Positions 34,971 through 44,673 of a stretch of DNA of 64,000 nucleotides are shown piece by piece. The first letter of the stretch is position 1. Each line of letters starts with the position of its first letter. The notes under the pieces are model-generated. The model saw only the letters and a list, made by a program, of their open reading frames with translations. It had not been told where the DNA came from and ran no database searches. The stretch is taken from assembly GCA_028875075.1 (NCBI GenBank), contig JAPPGF010000031.1, positions 51,207 through 115,206 of the forward strand. Direction: 5' to 3'. Position numbers and translations under genes: made by a program. Source of the DNA: Gemmatimonadota bacterium (lineage in GTDB: Bacteria; Gemmatimonadota; Gemmatimonadetes; Longimicrobiales; Gaopeijiaceae).

Positions 34971-36131
34971 CTACGACAGCATTCGCGGAACAGCCTCCGC
35001 TCCAGGGGAGCTACGTGCGTTGTGCACCATAGCGACCGTGCGATAAACGAGGTGTGCCAATTTGGAATACGGGAAATATACGAGGAGAACGAAGATGAGA
35101 ATCAGATGGATGAAATAGCTCGGATAGGCCAGCTCTCGTATATCAGCCAGTCTCAGGTACTCCGTAGTGAATCCGGTTACGGTCGTCCACAACAGAACAT
35201 GAAGAAAAAGCCAGTCGGAGTAAGTGCTCTTTCCTGCCTTTTCCTTGTCTATGATTCGCCTGTAGCTGAGCACTGCTACGGCGACAATTACCGCGATTCC
35301 GCTGACGTTTCCGAGGATTTTTATTGGGTGCCAAAAAGGCCATGGTGTCAAGTACCCGAAAGCATAGATGCCGATGCCTACAGCGGTCGTCGTCACCACG
35401 AGGCCCAGAAAACCATAGAATACCAGGAGGTGGCTCTTGTAGAGGTGCTCCTTGTGTGTTTCCCGGGCCGTGGCAGGTTCACTCGCACATTCCTTGAACT
35501 TGCGATGCTTGAGGATCGTCAGCAATGTCGGAATAAGGGGCAAGCGTCGGCGTCCACTGTCGTTTGCGTCCGAATTCATGGCGCGCCAATAACGGACACC
35601 TCCCACAGCTGCTGCGATTATGGACAAGGACAAGGCGCCAATGAACACTACTTCTATGTATACTATCGGCATGAACTTGGAATACACGATCTCGCCATCG
35701 GGGAGAGCACTCAGATGTCCCAACCATCCGATAATAAACGTGAATATCACGGCTGGGATAAGAAACAGGAGAGGCAAAAATTTTGGTTCGTTCAGTGCAC
35801 GTCCCATGAAGCGGGGAAAGGCGTAGTGTGTGATACTGAAGTCCCGGAGAGCTGCCATCACATCTGCGGGCTTCGCGCTTCTGGGACAGTACGTCGTACA
35901 TGCCCCGCACTGGTGACACAACCAAATCGACGAGTTCGACAGCGCTAGATCTCTCAGGCCCCACTGCACCCAGACCATCTCCTTGCGCGGAAACGGATTC
36001 TCCGTAGTTGCGATCGGACACACGGTCGAGCAAGTGCCACACTGATAGCAGGCGGTCAAGTCTTGAGCGCCCAACCCGAGAATCTCTCGCTTGAACCCGA
36101 GGTCAGGCTCTACGTCTAGCGTCGTTGGCAC
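34971..36131 (-). CDS. qmoC: Quinone-interacting membrane-bound oxidoreductase subunit C
   Basis: Protein of 386 residues fusing an HdrC-like ferredoxin domain with an HdrE/NarI-like membrane domain, as in QmoC. Two [4Fe-4S] sites are complete: Cys28, 31, 34, 38 (CYQCGTCSTVCP) and Cys72, 75, 78, 82 (CHQCGACTTYCP). Some six hydrophobic helices follow, with several histidines fit for heme b ligation. In sulfate reducers and sulfur oxidisers Qmo exchanges electrons between the quinone pool and APS reductase. Start is a GTG at 36131 with a strong AAGGAG site, 13 nt after qmoB. It is the last gene of the xsc-to-qmoC run. Base composition is noticeably AT-richer than the housekeeping genes. Confidence 0.93.
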   Translation of the reverse strand: MPTTLDVEPDLGFKREILGLGAQDLTACYQCGTCSTVCPIATTENPFPRKEMVWVQWGLRDLALSNSSIWLCHQCGACTTYCPRSAKPADVMAALRDFSITHYAFPRFMGRALNEPKFLPLLFLIPAVIFTFIIGWLGHLSALPDGEIVYSKFMPIVYIEVVFIGALSLSIIAAAVGGVRYWRAMNSDANDSGRRRLPLIPTLLTILKHRKFKECASEPATARETHKEHLYKSHLLVFYGFLGLVVTTTAVGIGIYAFGYLTPWPFWHPIKILGNVSGIAVIVAVAVLSYRRIIDKEKAGKSTYSDWLFLHVLLWTTVTGFTTEYLRLADIRELAYPSYFIHLILIFVLLVYFPYSKLAHLVYRTVAMVHNARSSPGAEAVPRMLS

Positions 36132-36144
36132 CGCAGTCTCCTTG

Positions 36145-38286
36145 CTAGAATCCCTTCATTGGATTCAGGCCGATCTCTTTTACCGTCTGCACGACATCGT
36201 CGATCATGGCCGGAATCTTGTCCGATTCCGAGATCGCCACCTCGGCGACCGTCACACGCTCGGACTCGAGGGCCAATCGGTCGAGGGTCTCCTTGACGTT
36301 TTGCATCCTGGTCTCGAGCAACTCGCTGCCACGGATATAGTGACACTGGTAGTCCTCTCCCGCTTTGCATCCCATCAACATCACGGCATCAAACCCACGG
36401 GAAACAGCGTCTGCTATCAAGATGCTGTTGACTGACCCGAGGCACCGCACGGGAATGACCCTGGCAGACTGCGCGTACTGTAGTCGACCGATTCCAGCCA
36501 TGTCGAGAGCCGGGTAGGCATCGTTCTCGCAGGCGAGCACGAGGATGCGCGGCCTGTCTTCGTCGTCTTCGGGCATCTCCACGGCCTTGATCATGCCCGC
36601 CAACATGTCAACCGAATAGTCGGCGAACGAGATCACCTGCACCGGACAGGCGCCCATGCAGATGCCGCAGCGCCGGCAGCGATTGGAATCGAGGACGGGG
36701 CGGCCCTTCTCACCCGTTTCCAGCGCGCCGAACGGGCACTCCTGCATGCACCGGCCGCACGAAGTGCACTTCTGCAGGAAGACGTCCGGGAAGGAAAGAT
36801 CCCCGACGCGAGGGTGCACCGCAGCCCCGGCCGAGGCCTGCTCGATGCACTGGATGGCCTTGAGCGCAGCGGCAGACCCATCCTGGGCGCTGGCCGCCAG
36901 ATCCATGGACTGACGAACGGATCCCGCAGAGTAGATCCCGGTCCGGCGTGTCTCGTACGGGAAGCAGATGAAGTGAGAGTCCGCGAATCCGAACTTCGTC
37001 GTAGGTAGTTCCTTGCCCTGCAGATAGCTCAGGCTGAGCGCACCGGACGCCGCATCGGCGGTAGCGGGGACCATGTCCTCCGACAGGACGAGGAGGTCTA
37101 GGGAGAGGCGCACCGGTCCCCCTACGACCGTGCTCTCGACCTCGAGGACAACGTCATGATCGCCGTTTTCTGTGACGCTCCGAATGTCGCCCCGCGAGAA
37201 GAGGATACCCTCGTCTTCCTGCACTCGCTTATAGAAGTACTCGTACGGACCGGGCGTCTGCATGTCTCCGTACAACACGTACACGATCGAGTCCGGGTAC
37301 TGTTCTCGGATGTAGAGCGCCTGCTTGAGCGCGACGAGACTCGAGACATTCCCGCCGTAAGGTCGGTGTCGGTCGTCGCCTTTCCCGTCACAGACGACAA
37401 CCGCCGCCCGGGCGACCGGACTCCCGTTGGAAGGCCGGACTATGGACCCCCGGGCAGCCATCGCTTCCAACTCCATGCTCGACACGACGTTGGCGTAGCG
37501 GCCTCGGCCATACGCGTCGAACGTGTCTGCGTCGGCAGGTATCCACCCGGTGGCCATGACGATGGCCCCCGCAGTGATCAGCTCGTCGGCACCGTCGCGG
37601 CGGACTGTGACCGTGAAACGGCCCGGTTGTCCGGAAGTCTCGACGACCTCGGCCTCCAGGAGCGTCCGCACGTTCGGCAGGGACTGAAGCTGTTCGATGC
37701 TGCCCGCGACATCGATGGGCGCCAGAGCACGGTAGGGGGGACGCTTGGGGAACTGCCTGTAGAGGCTCGCAGCGTAGCCACCGAGACTCGCGCCCTTCTC
37801 GACCAACACCACGTCGTATCCGGCTCGAGCCGCGTCCCTGGCGGCGGCGAGCCCGGCCGACCCACCACCCACCACGAGCACGGTCCGCTCGTGTGCCTCC
37901 GTGTACGGTGTCGGAGCCACGGCTTTCTGAGCCCGCACGATCCCCATCCGGAGATAGTCGTTCGCGATTTCCTGCGTCTCGGGATCATTCGGCGGATGAC
38001 TCCACGCCACCTGCTCGCGGATGTTGACGCGCTCGACGAACGCCGTGCCGAAACTGAAGACGTCCGCATTGACGCGATGGGAGCATGCGGCGACTACGGC
38101 GCTGTCAACTGCGCCGCTGTCGAGGTCGTCGCGGATGAGCTGAACGTCCTCCAGGCAGAAGGCAGGCGAGGTGCGGACGACCGCCGCGCCACCCTCATCG
38201 GACCCAAGCGCAACGAGCTGTTCGGCGTCCATGCACTCGCCGATGCCGCACCCGCTACAAACGTAGACGCCGATGTTCTTGTTCAT
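36145..38286 (-). CDS. qmoB: Quinone-interacting membrane-bound oxidoreductase subunit B
   Basis: Flavin iron-sulfur protein of 713 residues, HdrA-like with a C-terminal MvhD-like domain. In order: an N-terminal VYVCSGCGIGECMD segment, an FAD-binding Rossmann motif (VLVVGGGSAGLAAARDAARA, about residues 125-144), and two ferredoxin clusters (CTSCGRCMQECPFGALE and CRRCGICMGACPVQVISF, about residues 500-550). The MvhD-type domain has LVLACENDAYPALDMAG and GFDAVMLMGCKAGEDYQCHY. Length and layout match QmoB. The ATG overlaps the qmoA stop by 4 nt. It passes electrons between APS reductase, QmoA and the membrane subunit. Confidence 0.94.
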   Translation of the reverse strand: MNKNIGVYVCSGCGIGECMDAEQLVALGSDEGGAAVVRTSPAFCLEDVQLIRDDLDSGAVDSAVVAACSHRVNADVFSFGTAFVERVNIREQVAWSHPPNDPETQEIANDYLRMGIVRAQKAVAPTPYTEAHERTVLVVGGGSAGLAAARDAARAGYDVVLVEKGASLGGYAASLYRQFPKRPPYRALAPIDVAGSIEQLQSLPNVRTLLEAEVVETSGQPGRFTVTVRRDGADELITAGAIVMATGWIPADADTFDAYGRGRYANVVSSMELEAMAARGSIVRPSNGSPVARAAVVVCDGKGDDRHRPYGGNVSSLVALKQALYIREQYPDSIVYVLYGDMQTPGPYEYFYKRVQEDEGILFSRGDIRSVTENGDHDVVLEVESTVVGGPVRLSLDLLVLSEDMVPATADAASGALSLSYLQGKELPTTKFGFADSHFICFPYETRRTGIYSAGSVRQSMDLAASAQDGSAAALKAIQCIEQASAGAAVHPRVGDLSFPDVFLQKCTSCGRCMQECPFGALETGEKGRPVLDSNRCRRCGICMGACPVQVISFADYSVDMLAGMIKAVEMPEDDEDRPRILVLACENDAYPALDMAGIGRLQYAQSARVIPVRCLGSVNSILIADAVSRGFDAVMLMGCKAGEDYQCHYIRGSELLETRMQNVKETLDRLALESERVTVAEVAISESDKIPAMIDDVVQTVKEIGLNPMKGF

Positions 38287-39572
38287 CCGCGCGCCTGGTG
38301 GATCGTTTGCATCGCTTTCATGGCTGCGGCGGTGGCGTCTTGAGTCGCCGTCGCCACGTCGACCGGCCCTCGTGCGCAGCCTGCAGGGAAGATGCCGGGT
38401 GAGGATTCGTCCGGCAGGACGAACGCATCGGCGTCATAGCCGATTGTCGCATTCGGTCTCCCGTCGGACATGCTGGCCACCATACCCGTGGCCAAGACCA
38501 CCAAGTCAGCCTCGACGCTGACCTTCTCGGCGGACAGGATGTGTTCCGCCTCGACAACGAGTTTGCCAGCGCCAGGATCTTCGACGACCTTCGCCACCTT
38601 TCCCTTCACGGCCGTAATGTTCGGATCGTCCAGCACTCGCTTCGAAAAGAATCCGTACGTCCCCGGTGTCCGCAGATCGATATAGAATATGAAGACCTTC
38701 GCATTCTCGTTCGCCTCTCGTATGTAGGTCGCCTGCTTCAGCGACCCGAGGCAGCAAATACCGGAGCAGTATCCAAGATAATTCGTGTCCCGTTGCCCGG
38801 CGCACTGGACAAATACCGCCGTGTTGACAGGCTCGCCATCAGACATTCGGACGACCCTCCCTCCCGTAGGCCCGTCCGGTGCGGCAAGCCGCTCCATCAT
38901 TACATTCGTAATGACGTCGGAGTACCTGCCGAACCCCAAGTTGTCGATCCTAGCGGCATCGAAAGGCTTCCATCCCGTCGCCATGATGACGGCACCCACC
39001 TTCAATGGGAATGTCCGCGTTTCCATAGAAAGATCGATGGCTCCGTACGGGCACGCACCGACACACTTGCCGCAGTCGGTGAGTTGGCAGACGGAATCGT
39101 CGATCGCGTACTTCCTCGGGAAAGCCATCGCATGGGAAAGATAGATGGCCTTGGTTGTGTCCATGCCAAAATTGAACGTGTTCGGACGATCTACCGGACA
39201 GACTTCTACGCACTTGTTGCAGCCCGTACACCGGTCATTAACATAGCGCGGATTCTGCTTGATCGTAACGTCGAAGTCTCCAGGTACACCCGATATGTTC
39301 TCGACTTCCGCGAGCGTGTAGACGTGAATACGACGATTCCCCCGCATACGCTGGAAGTTGATCTCGAGGCCACAATAGGGCGGGCAAAGCTTGGGGAAGT
39401 ACTTGCTGAGCTGTGCGACACGCCCACCCAGCGAAGCCTCCTTCTCAACGATGAATACTTCATATCCGGACTCTGCAGCCTCGACGGCGGCTGTGATACC
39501 CGCGATGCCGCCACCCACGATGAGAATGCTCCTGTGGGTGGATGAACCGGTTTCCTTGATCTCTTCATTCAT
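38283..39572 (-). CDS. qmoA: Quinone-interacting membrane-bound oxidoreductase subunit A
   Basis: Soluble HdrA-like flavoprotein of 429 residues. The FAD motif ILIVGGGIAGITAAVEAAES lies at about residues 16-35, and ferredoxin-type clusters follow in CTGCNKCVEVCPVDRP and CQLTDCGKCVGACPYGAIDL. The segment PKLCPPYCGLEINFQRM is characteristic of Hdr/Qmo A proteins. ATG 39572 begins MNEEIKETG; a TTG eight codons earlier is less likely. It lies 34 nt after aprA and is coupled to qmoB by a 4-nt overlap. Together with QmoB and QmoC it should link APS reductase to menaquinone or ubiquinone. Confidence 0.94.
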   Translation of the reverse strand: MNEEIKETGSSTHRSILIVGGGIAGITAAVEAAESGYEVFIVEKEASLGGRVAQLSKYFPKLCPPYCGLEINFQRMRGNRRIHVYTLAEVENISGVPGDFDVTIKQNPRYVNDRCTGCNKCVEVCPVDRPNTFNFGMDTTKAIYLSHAMAFPRKYAIDDSVCQLTDCGKCVGACPYGAIDLSMETRTFPLKVGAVIMATGWKPFDAARIDNLGFGRYSDVITNVMMERLAAPDGPTGGRVVRMSDGEPVNTAVFVQCAGQRDTNYLGYCSGICCLGSLKQATYIREANENAKVFIFYIDLRTPGTYGFFSKRVLDDPNITAVKGKVAKVVEDPGAGKLVVEAEHILSAEKVSVEADLVVLATGMVASMSDGRPNATIGYDADAFVLPDESSPGIFPAGCARGPVDVATATQDATAAAMKAMQTIHQARG

Positions 39573-39606
39573 GCCCAAGTCATTCCTCGCCGGCAAGCCA
39601 GGTACA

Positions 39607-41478
39607 TCACGGGACCACTTGTATGTACGGCTTCTTGCTCATCGTCCACTCGTTCTGTTCCGCGTCATACCGTGAGTTCGCAAAACACTTCCAATTCTCC
39701 TCGTCCAGTTCCGGATAATCGCCACGGTAGTAGTATCCGGGCCAACGCGTCTCCTGTCGGTACAGGAGATGTTGCATGTGCGTCTGAGCACACCAGAACC
39801 GATCCCATACCTCCCAGCACCGGAGCAGGTCGTGGAGATTCTCGGCCGCCATCTTGTGGAGGTCCTGCCTGAACAACTCCATCAGCTCAAGGCCCCTCAG
39901 CAGCGTCGGCTCATTCGTGATGAAGAAAGCGCTCTGTCCGGCCGCGTACTCATCCATGATCTTCTGAAGCCGGTGCAGCGCTTGCTTCGGGGCCACGTAG
40001 TTGGGATTGACGTCTCCCGTCGAGGTTCCCTTCGCGTCATCGACCACGGAGAAGGGGCGCCACAGCTCGTTCTTGATGTCCTCCACCCGATCCGAGTCGA
40101 TATTGGGATCGTCCGGGTTATCGTACACGTAGGCCACGGCGGCCTTGCCTGCAGACCGACCCTCCGTATAGGACCCGGAAGAAAACTTGTGCGCCGACCC
40201 ACTGACACCGTCGCCAGCCGCAAACAATCCCCGAACTGTAGTCATGCGGTTGTAACCCCAGAAATACTCGCTGGGCGCGATGTCTTCAGGACCGCTCACC
40301 CACGCACCGGTAGCTGACGCATGTGATCCCATCAGGTACGGCTCGGTCAACACTACCTCTGAAGGCGTCTTCGCCGGGTCAATGTTCTCCGACGCCCACA
40401 GGAGGGCCTGCGACATCGTCATGTCCAGGAAGTCCTCCCACGCATCACTCTCGATCTCCCGCACTTTCTTCTTGTCGTGCTGGACATCGGCAAACATCTT
40501 CTGAAGCGCCTCGTCCGTTCTCAAGTAATGCGGACCCTTACCCTCCATCATGTCGCGGAGCATCTGGTGGTTTCGAAGAGGGGTGGGAATCGGCTTGCCT
40601 GACCCGTAGGGCTCCCATTCCTTCAAGAGATCGGCCCACTTGCTCTCGACCAGTTCGCCGTACGCGTTCTTCAACACCGCCTTGAAGAGAAGAAACCACA
40701 TCCCGACAGGCCCATAACCGTCCTTGAAACGCGCGACGACAAGCCGGTGCTCGAACTGGCTCATCTCGGCGCCTGCCATGATCATGAGCTTGTAAGCGGA
40801 ACCCGTGTTCCAGGGTGCATACCAGATTCTGCCGAGCCCTTCCCCGATCGCGTGCGGTCGAAACACTCCGGTAGCGCCACCTGCGGCCGAGATCACGGTC
40901 TTCGCCTTGAAGACGTAGATCTTGGGTTCGCGCACGCTGAAACCGACTGCTCCCGCAATCCGTCCCGGATCCTTCGCATCGTTCAACAGGTGGGACACGA
41001 AGATCCGCTCATAGATATTGTCCTCGCCAACCGCCTTCTTGGCTGCTTCAGCGACGATCGGCTTGTACGACTCGCCGTGGATCATTACCTGCCAACGGCC
41101 CTCGCGCTTGTAACGCCCGTCGGCCTCCTTGAAAAACGGCAGACCCCAGTCCTCGAACATGTGAACGGTGGAGTCCACGTTTCGGGCGATGTCGTACACC
41201 AAGTCCTCACGACTGAGACCCATGAGGTCCTGGCGCACGTAGCGAACGAAATCCTCGGGCTGGTTCTCGCCCCACTTCATCCCCATGTAACAGTTGATCG
41301 CCGAGAGACCCATGGCCACGGCACCGCTCCTCTCTATGGCGCCTTTCTCGACGAGCACAACCTTGAGGTTCTTCGGCTTGGCCCAGTACGCCGCCTCGTA
41401 CGCGGCTCCACAGCCAGCCATGCCACCACCAAGTATCAACACATCGCATTCGACAACTTCGACTTCGGGACGCGTCAT
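39607..41478 (-). CDS. aprA: Adenylylsulfate reductase alpha subunit
   Basis: FAD-binding catalytic subunit of 623 residues interconverting sulfite plus AMP and APS. The N-terminal FAD motif VLILGGGMAGCGAAYEAAYW is at about residues 13-32. GAVAMGLSAINCYMG, the active-site arginine block ARFKDGYGPVGMWFLLFK and the histidine block TEPYLMGSHASATGAWVSGP are all present, as in biochemically known AprA. The C-terminus is complete. Start ATG 41478 has an excellent GGAGGAAGG site, 37 nt after aprB. Direction of the reaction cannot be read from the gene alone, but there is no dsrAB in the window and xsc lies in the same run, which favours sulfite oxidation. Confidence 0.97.
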   Translation of the reverse strand: MTRPEVEVVECDVLILGGGMAGCGAAYEAAYWAKPKNLKVVLVEKGAIERSGAVAMGLSAINCYMGMKWGENQPEDFVRYVRQDLMGLSREDLVYDIARNVDSTVHMFEDWGLPFFKEADGRYKREGRWQVMIHGESYKPIVAEAAKKAVGEDNIYERIFVSHLLNDAKDPGRIAGAVGFSVREPKIYVFKAKTVISAAGGATGVFRPHAIGEGLGRIWYAPWNTGSAYKLMIMAGAEMSQFEHRLVVARFKDGYGPVGMWFLLFKAVLKNAYGELVESKWADLLKEWEPYGSGKPIPTPLRNHQMLRDMMEGKGPHYLRTDEALQKMFADVQHDKKKVREIESDAWEDFLDMTMSQALLWASENIDPAKTPSEVVLTEPYLMGSHASATGAWVSGPEDIAPSEYFWGYNRMTTVRGLFAAGDGVSGSAHKFSSGSYTEGRSAGKAAVAYVYDNPDDPNIDSDRVEDIKNELWRPFSVVDDAKGTSTGDVNPNYVAPKQALHRLQKIMDEYAAGQSAFFITNEPTLLRGLELMELFRQDLHKMAAENLHDLLRCWEVWDRFWCAQTHMQHLLYRQETRWPGYYYRGDYPELDEENWKCFANSRYDAEQNEWTMSKKPYIQVVP

Positions 41479-41515
41479 TTATCCTTCCTCCACGGCATGC
41501 TCACGTTGGGTTTCT

Positions 41516-41965
41516 TCAGGCACTCGGAATCGTCGGAAGATCGGGGACACCAAGAAACTGTTCCTGACCGCAGAGACCGCCAGTCTTCAGCTCCTCGGGG
41601 TCCGGTTCTTCAAACCCGCTGAAGGGCTCGATCGAACCCCACGATGTCGTGCGAATGGGATACTTGAAACGCTTCATCTGACCGTTACGAAACTTCACCG
41701 TCCACATGATCGAGTCTGTCCCACGCAACGGTGTCAGGCTTGCACCCATCGGCACTACATCACCATAGCCTCGCATTGCGATAGCTGATTGCGGGCACGT
41801 CTTTACGCATGCATAGCATTCCCAGCAGAGGTCTGGTTCGATATTGAACGACTTTCCGATAGACTTGTCCAGGTGCATGATGTCAGACGGACAGATGTAC
41901 TGACAGGCTGGCTTGTCCAACGCCTTACAACCATCGCACTTCTCTGGATTCACGTACGTAGGCAT
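41516..41965 (-). CDS. aprB: Adenylylsulfate reductase beta subunit
   Basis: Iron-sulfur subunit of 149 residues carrying electrons to or from the AprA flavin. Two [4Fe-4S] clusters are ligated by Cys10, 13, 21, 25 (CDGCKALDKPACQYIC) and Cys47, 50, 53, 57 (CWECYACVKTCP). The C-terminal tail with YPIRTTSWGSIEPFSGF, which wraps around AprA in known structures, is present. ATG 41965 is preceded by AGGGGAG. It follows sat by 27 nt and precedes aprA by 37 nt. Confidence 0.96.
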   Translation of the reverse strand: MPTYVNPEKCDGCKALDKPACQYICPSDIMHLDKSIGKSFNIEPDLCWECYACVKTCPQSAIAMRGYGDVVPMGASLTPLRGTDSIMWTVKFRNGQMKRFKYPIRTTSWGSIEPFSGFEEPDPEELKTGGLCGQEQFLGVPDLPTIPSA

Positions 41966-41992
41966 GTGTTCTCCCCTTGGGTGCAGCCGCGA

Positions 41993-43204
41993 TTATCCTC
42001 GTGCATACCTATGGAGGGCAACTTCGACCTGATCGTCCGTTGTCGCATAATGATCCCTCAGGATAGCGAGAACCTCAGGTCGACTAAAGTGTTCAGGAAT
42101 CTCGCCGCCTTCCGAAAGCGTCTTCCTCAGCATCGTCCCGCTCACGATCAATCGATCTTCTGCACCGTGAGGGCAGGTCCTCCCGGATGCCATCCCGTCG
42201 CAGCGATGGCAATAGAACGTCCAGTCAACCTTCAGTGGCTTGATTTCCAGGGCACCGTCGGGAATCTCGTCAAAAACGGCTTGCGAGTCGAACGGGCCGT
42301 AGTAGTCACCCACGCCGGCATGGTCTCGCCCGATGATCAGGTGACTGCAACCGTAATTCTGCCTGAACACGGCGTGCAGCAGCGCCTCACGCGGGCCCGC
42401 ATAGCGCATCTCCATCGGGTACCCGGCCTGAATACACGTTCCCTTGACAAAGTATCGCTCTACCAGTTCGTGAACCGCCCTCACCCTCACGTCGGCGGGA
42501 ATGTCTCCAGGTTTGAGCTTACCCAACAGTTGATGAATCAAGACTCCGTCACAGACCTCGATGGCAACCTTGGCCAGGTACTCGTGCGACCGATGCATGG
42601 GGTTGCGGAGCTGCAACGCCGCAACAGTGCTCCAGCCCTTCTCCATGAACGTCCGCCGCGTCTCCGCGGGACGGAGGTAGATGTCCCCGTACTGCTGAGG
42701 AAAGCCGGCTTCGCTGAAGACACGTACTGGACCGGCCAAGTTTACGTCGCCCTGCGCCATCACCTTCGCCACGCCGGGGTGCTCGGCGTCGGTCGTTCCG
42801 AAGACCTCCGTGCACTCGTGGAGCTTGTCGATCGTGTATTTCTCCTCGACCGTGATGGTCCCCAGGATCTGTTCGTCTTCCGCGTCCCTCAGAGCGACCG
42901 TCTGCCCCTCCTTCAAGCTCTCCGCGTTCTCGACCGTGGCGGAGAGGGTGATGGGAATCGGCCAGAAGACCCCGTCGCTCGTCGTACATTCGCGGCACAC
43001 AGAGTCCCAGTCCGATCGTCCCATGAAACCGGCGAGCGGCGTAAATGCGCCGATGCCGAGCATGATGAGGTCCGACGTCTCGCGAGACGTCATGCGGATC
43101 GAAGGCAGGGTCGAAGCGCGGGCAGCTTCCTCTCGGAGTTCCTCACCGTGAAGAAGCAGTGGCCGAAGAGACTTTTCCTTCCCGTGAGGGTTCGCTAGCG
43201 CCAT
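41993..43204 (-). CDS. sat: Sulfate adenylyltransferase (ATP sulfurylase, single-chain)
   Basis: Protein of 403 residues of the homo-oligomeric ATP sulfurylase family used in dissimilatory sulfur metabolism. The nucleotide-binding motif [11 protein letters not shown] is at residues 198-208 and [16 protein letters not shown] follows near 295. The Cys/His patch [18 protein letters not shown] near 335 is usual in this group. In the oxidative direction it turns APS and pyrophosphate into sulfate and ATP. ATG 43204 lies 50 nt after the MFS gene and 27 nt before aprB. Confidence 0.96.
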   Translation of the reverse strand: MALANPHGKEKSLRPLLLHGEELREEAARASTLPSIRMTSRETSDLIMLGIGAFTPLAGFMGRSDWDSVCRECTTSDGVFWPIPITLSATVENAESLKEGQTVALRDAEDEQILGTITVEEKYTIDKLHECTEVFGTTDAEHPGVAKVMAQGDVNLAGPVRVFSEAGFPQQYGDIYLRPAETRRTFMEKGWSTVAALQLRNPMHRSHEYLAKVAIEVCDGVLIHQLLGKLKPGDIPADVRVRAVHELVERYFVKGTCIQAGYPMEMRYAGPREALLHAVFRQNYGCSHLIIGRDHAGVGDYYGPFDSQAVFDEIPDGALEIKPLKVDWTFYCHRCDGMASGRTCPHGAEDRLIVSGTMLRKTLSEGGEIPEHFSRPEVLAILRDHYATTDDQVEVALHRYARG

Positions 43205-43254
43205 CAGGGCCTATCCCGATCCGATCCTGAGCAGGGACTGATATCCGACGGCAA

Positions 43255-44640
43255 CTATCGGGAGATCTCTTCGAGCGTCCGGCCCTTGGTCTCGGTGCCC
43301 AGAACGGCCACGGCCAACACACCCACCAGTCCCATGACACCGACGAAGCTGTACGCGGCCACGACCCCGCTTCCGAGCAGGAGGAACGGGAAGTACGCGG
43401 GTGCGATCACACCCGCGATCAGACGCCCTACGGCCTCCGTGGCGCCGACCCCCGTGCCGCGGACACGCGTGGGATAGTTCTCCGCCACGTAGACCTTGAC
43501 AGCCGGGTTGGCGCCGATGCCGAAGAAGGACATGATGACGCCGACGATCAAGACCGAAGTCGCGGTCTGCAGGAATCCGAAGAGCAAGGCGCAAACCACC
43601 GCAATGAGGGTGAAACTGATGATCACGGGCTTGCGCCCCCACGTCTCGACAAGCCAGGCCTCAAGGAACTTACCCGGTATCGACGCTCCAACGATGATCG
43701 CCGTGATGACGAAGGCCGACGTGAGCGTGAAGCCCATTTCCACGACCACCGTGGGCATGAAGACCTGGATCGCGTAGAACATGAAGAACGTGCAGCCCAG
43801 AGCGAGCCAGCACATGATCGTGCGCTTCCGGTACTGGAGCTGCCAGAGCGTGCTGACGGGCACGCGCTCCTTGCTCACGGTCACCGGCGTAATCTCGCCC
43901 ACTGGGGGCAGCGGCCGCCCCGATTGCCTCTCGACTTCCGACTCGATGGCGCGCATGACGCGCTCGGCCTCGTCGTAGCGCCCCTTGACCTCGTACCAGC
44001 GCGGCGACTCCGGCAGGTAGCGGGCAAGGACGAACACATAGAGCAGAGGCACCCCGCCCAGGACGAACAGCACGCGCCAGCCGATGTCGATGCTCATGTT
44101 CGGGATGATGAGCGCGCCAAGCAGGGGAGAGATGAAGTAGCCCGCCGACAGCAGCGAGTCCATAATCCCGGTGGCTCTCCCCCGCCAACGCGAAGAAAGC
44201 AACTCGCTCATCATGGAGTAGGGCAACGGGAACATCGCGCCCATTCCGAGCCCCGCCAGGAAACGCAGGGCAACCAGCCAGCCGATGCTCGGAGCGAAGG
44301 CGCACGCGAGCGTCAGAAGGGTGGATACGGTCATGCCGCCGATCAGGACGCGCTTACGACCGATGCGATCTGCCAGGACACCGGAAGGGACGACGCCGAT
44401 GATGATCCCGATGGTCGAAGCCACTGCCAGCTGGCTCACCTGCGCCGCGCTGAGCTCCCACAGTCCCCTGACCGTGGGAAGGATGACCCCCACGAGCCCG
44501 ATGTCGAATGCCTCGACGAGCCAGGCCAGGCTACACAGCGTGAGCATCTTGTACGCCCACCAAGTCATTGGCAGCCGCTCCAGCCGCTCTCCGATCCCCA
44601 AAGGCGGTGAGCCTACGGCCTGTTCCTCATGCTCAGCCAC
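43255..44640 (-). CDS. MFS transporter in the sulfonate/sulfite-oxidation operon
   Basis: Twelve-helix major facilitator of 461 residues. The loop 2-3 signature GVLADRIGRKRVLIGG is present, as is the central PESPRWYEVKGRYDEAE segment typical of metabolite/sugar:proton symporters. The C-terminal signature is GTETKGRTLEEISR. Start is a GTG at 44640 with GGGAGG upstream. It lies 33 nt after the TRAP binding-protein gene and 50 nt before sat. MFS carriers are known for isethionate uptake in other bacteria, so import of a C2 sulfonate is the natural guess, but the sequence does not prove the substrate; sulfate or acetate efflux is also possible. Confidence 0.88.
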   Translation of the reverse strand: MAEHEEQAVGSPPLGIGERLERLPMTWWAYKMLTLCSLAWLVEAFDIGLVGVILPTVRGLWELSAAQVSQLAVASTIGIIIGVVPSGVLADRIGRKRVLIGGMTVSTLLTLACAFAPSIGWLVALRFLAGLGMGAMFPLPYSMMSELLSSRWRGRATGIMDSLLSAGYFISPLLGALIIPNMSIDIGWRVLFVLGGVPLLYVFVLARYLPESPRWYEVKGRYDEAERVMRAIESEVERQSGRPLPPVGEITPVTVSKERVPVSTLWQLQYRKRTIMCWLALGCTFFMFYAIQVFMPTVVVEMGFTLTSAFVITAIIVGASIPGKFLEAWLVETWGRKPVIISFTLIAVVCALLFGFLQTATSVLIVGVIMSFFGIGANPAVKVYVAENYPTRVRGTGVGATEAVGRLIAGVIAPAYFPFLLLGSGVVAAYSFVGVMGLVGVLAVAVLGTETKGRTLEEISR

Positions 44641-44673
44641 AGTGCCTCCCTGGCGCTGGTGTCGTGGGTGCCC

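Noticed and set aside
34971-43204. Dissimilatory sulfate reduction as the role of sat-aprBA-qmoABC
   Set aside because: The genes fit, but no dsrAB is in the window and co-location with xsc favours the oxidative direction. It cannot be fully excluded without the whole genome.
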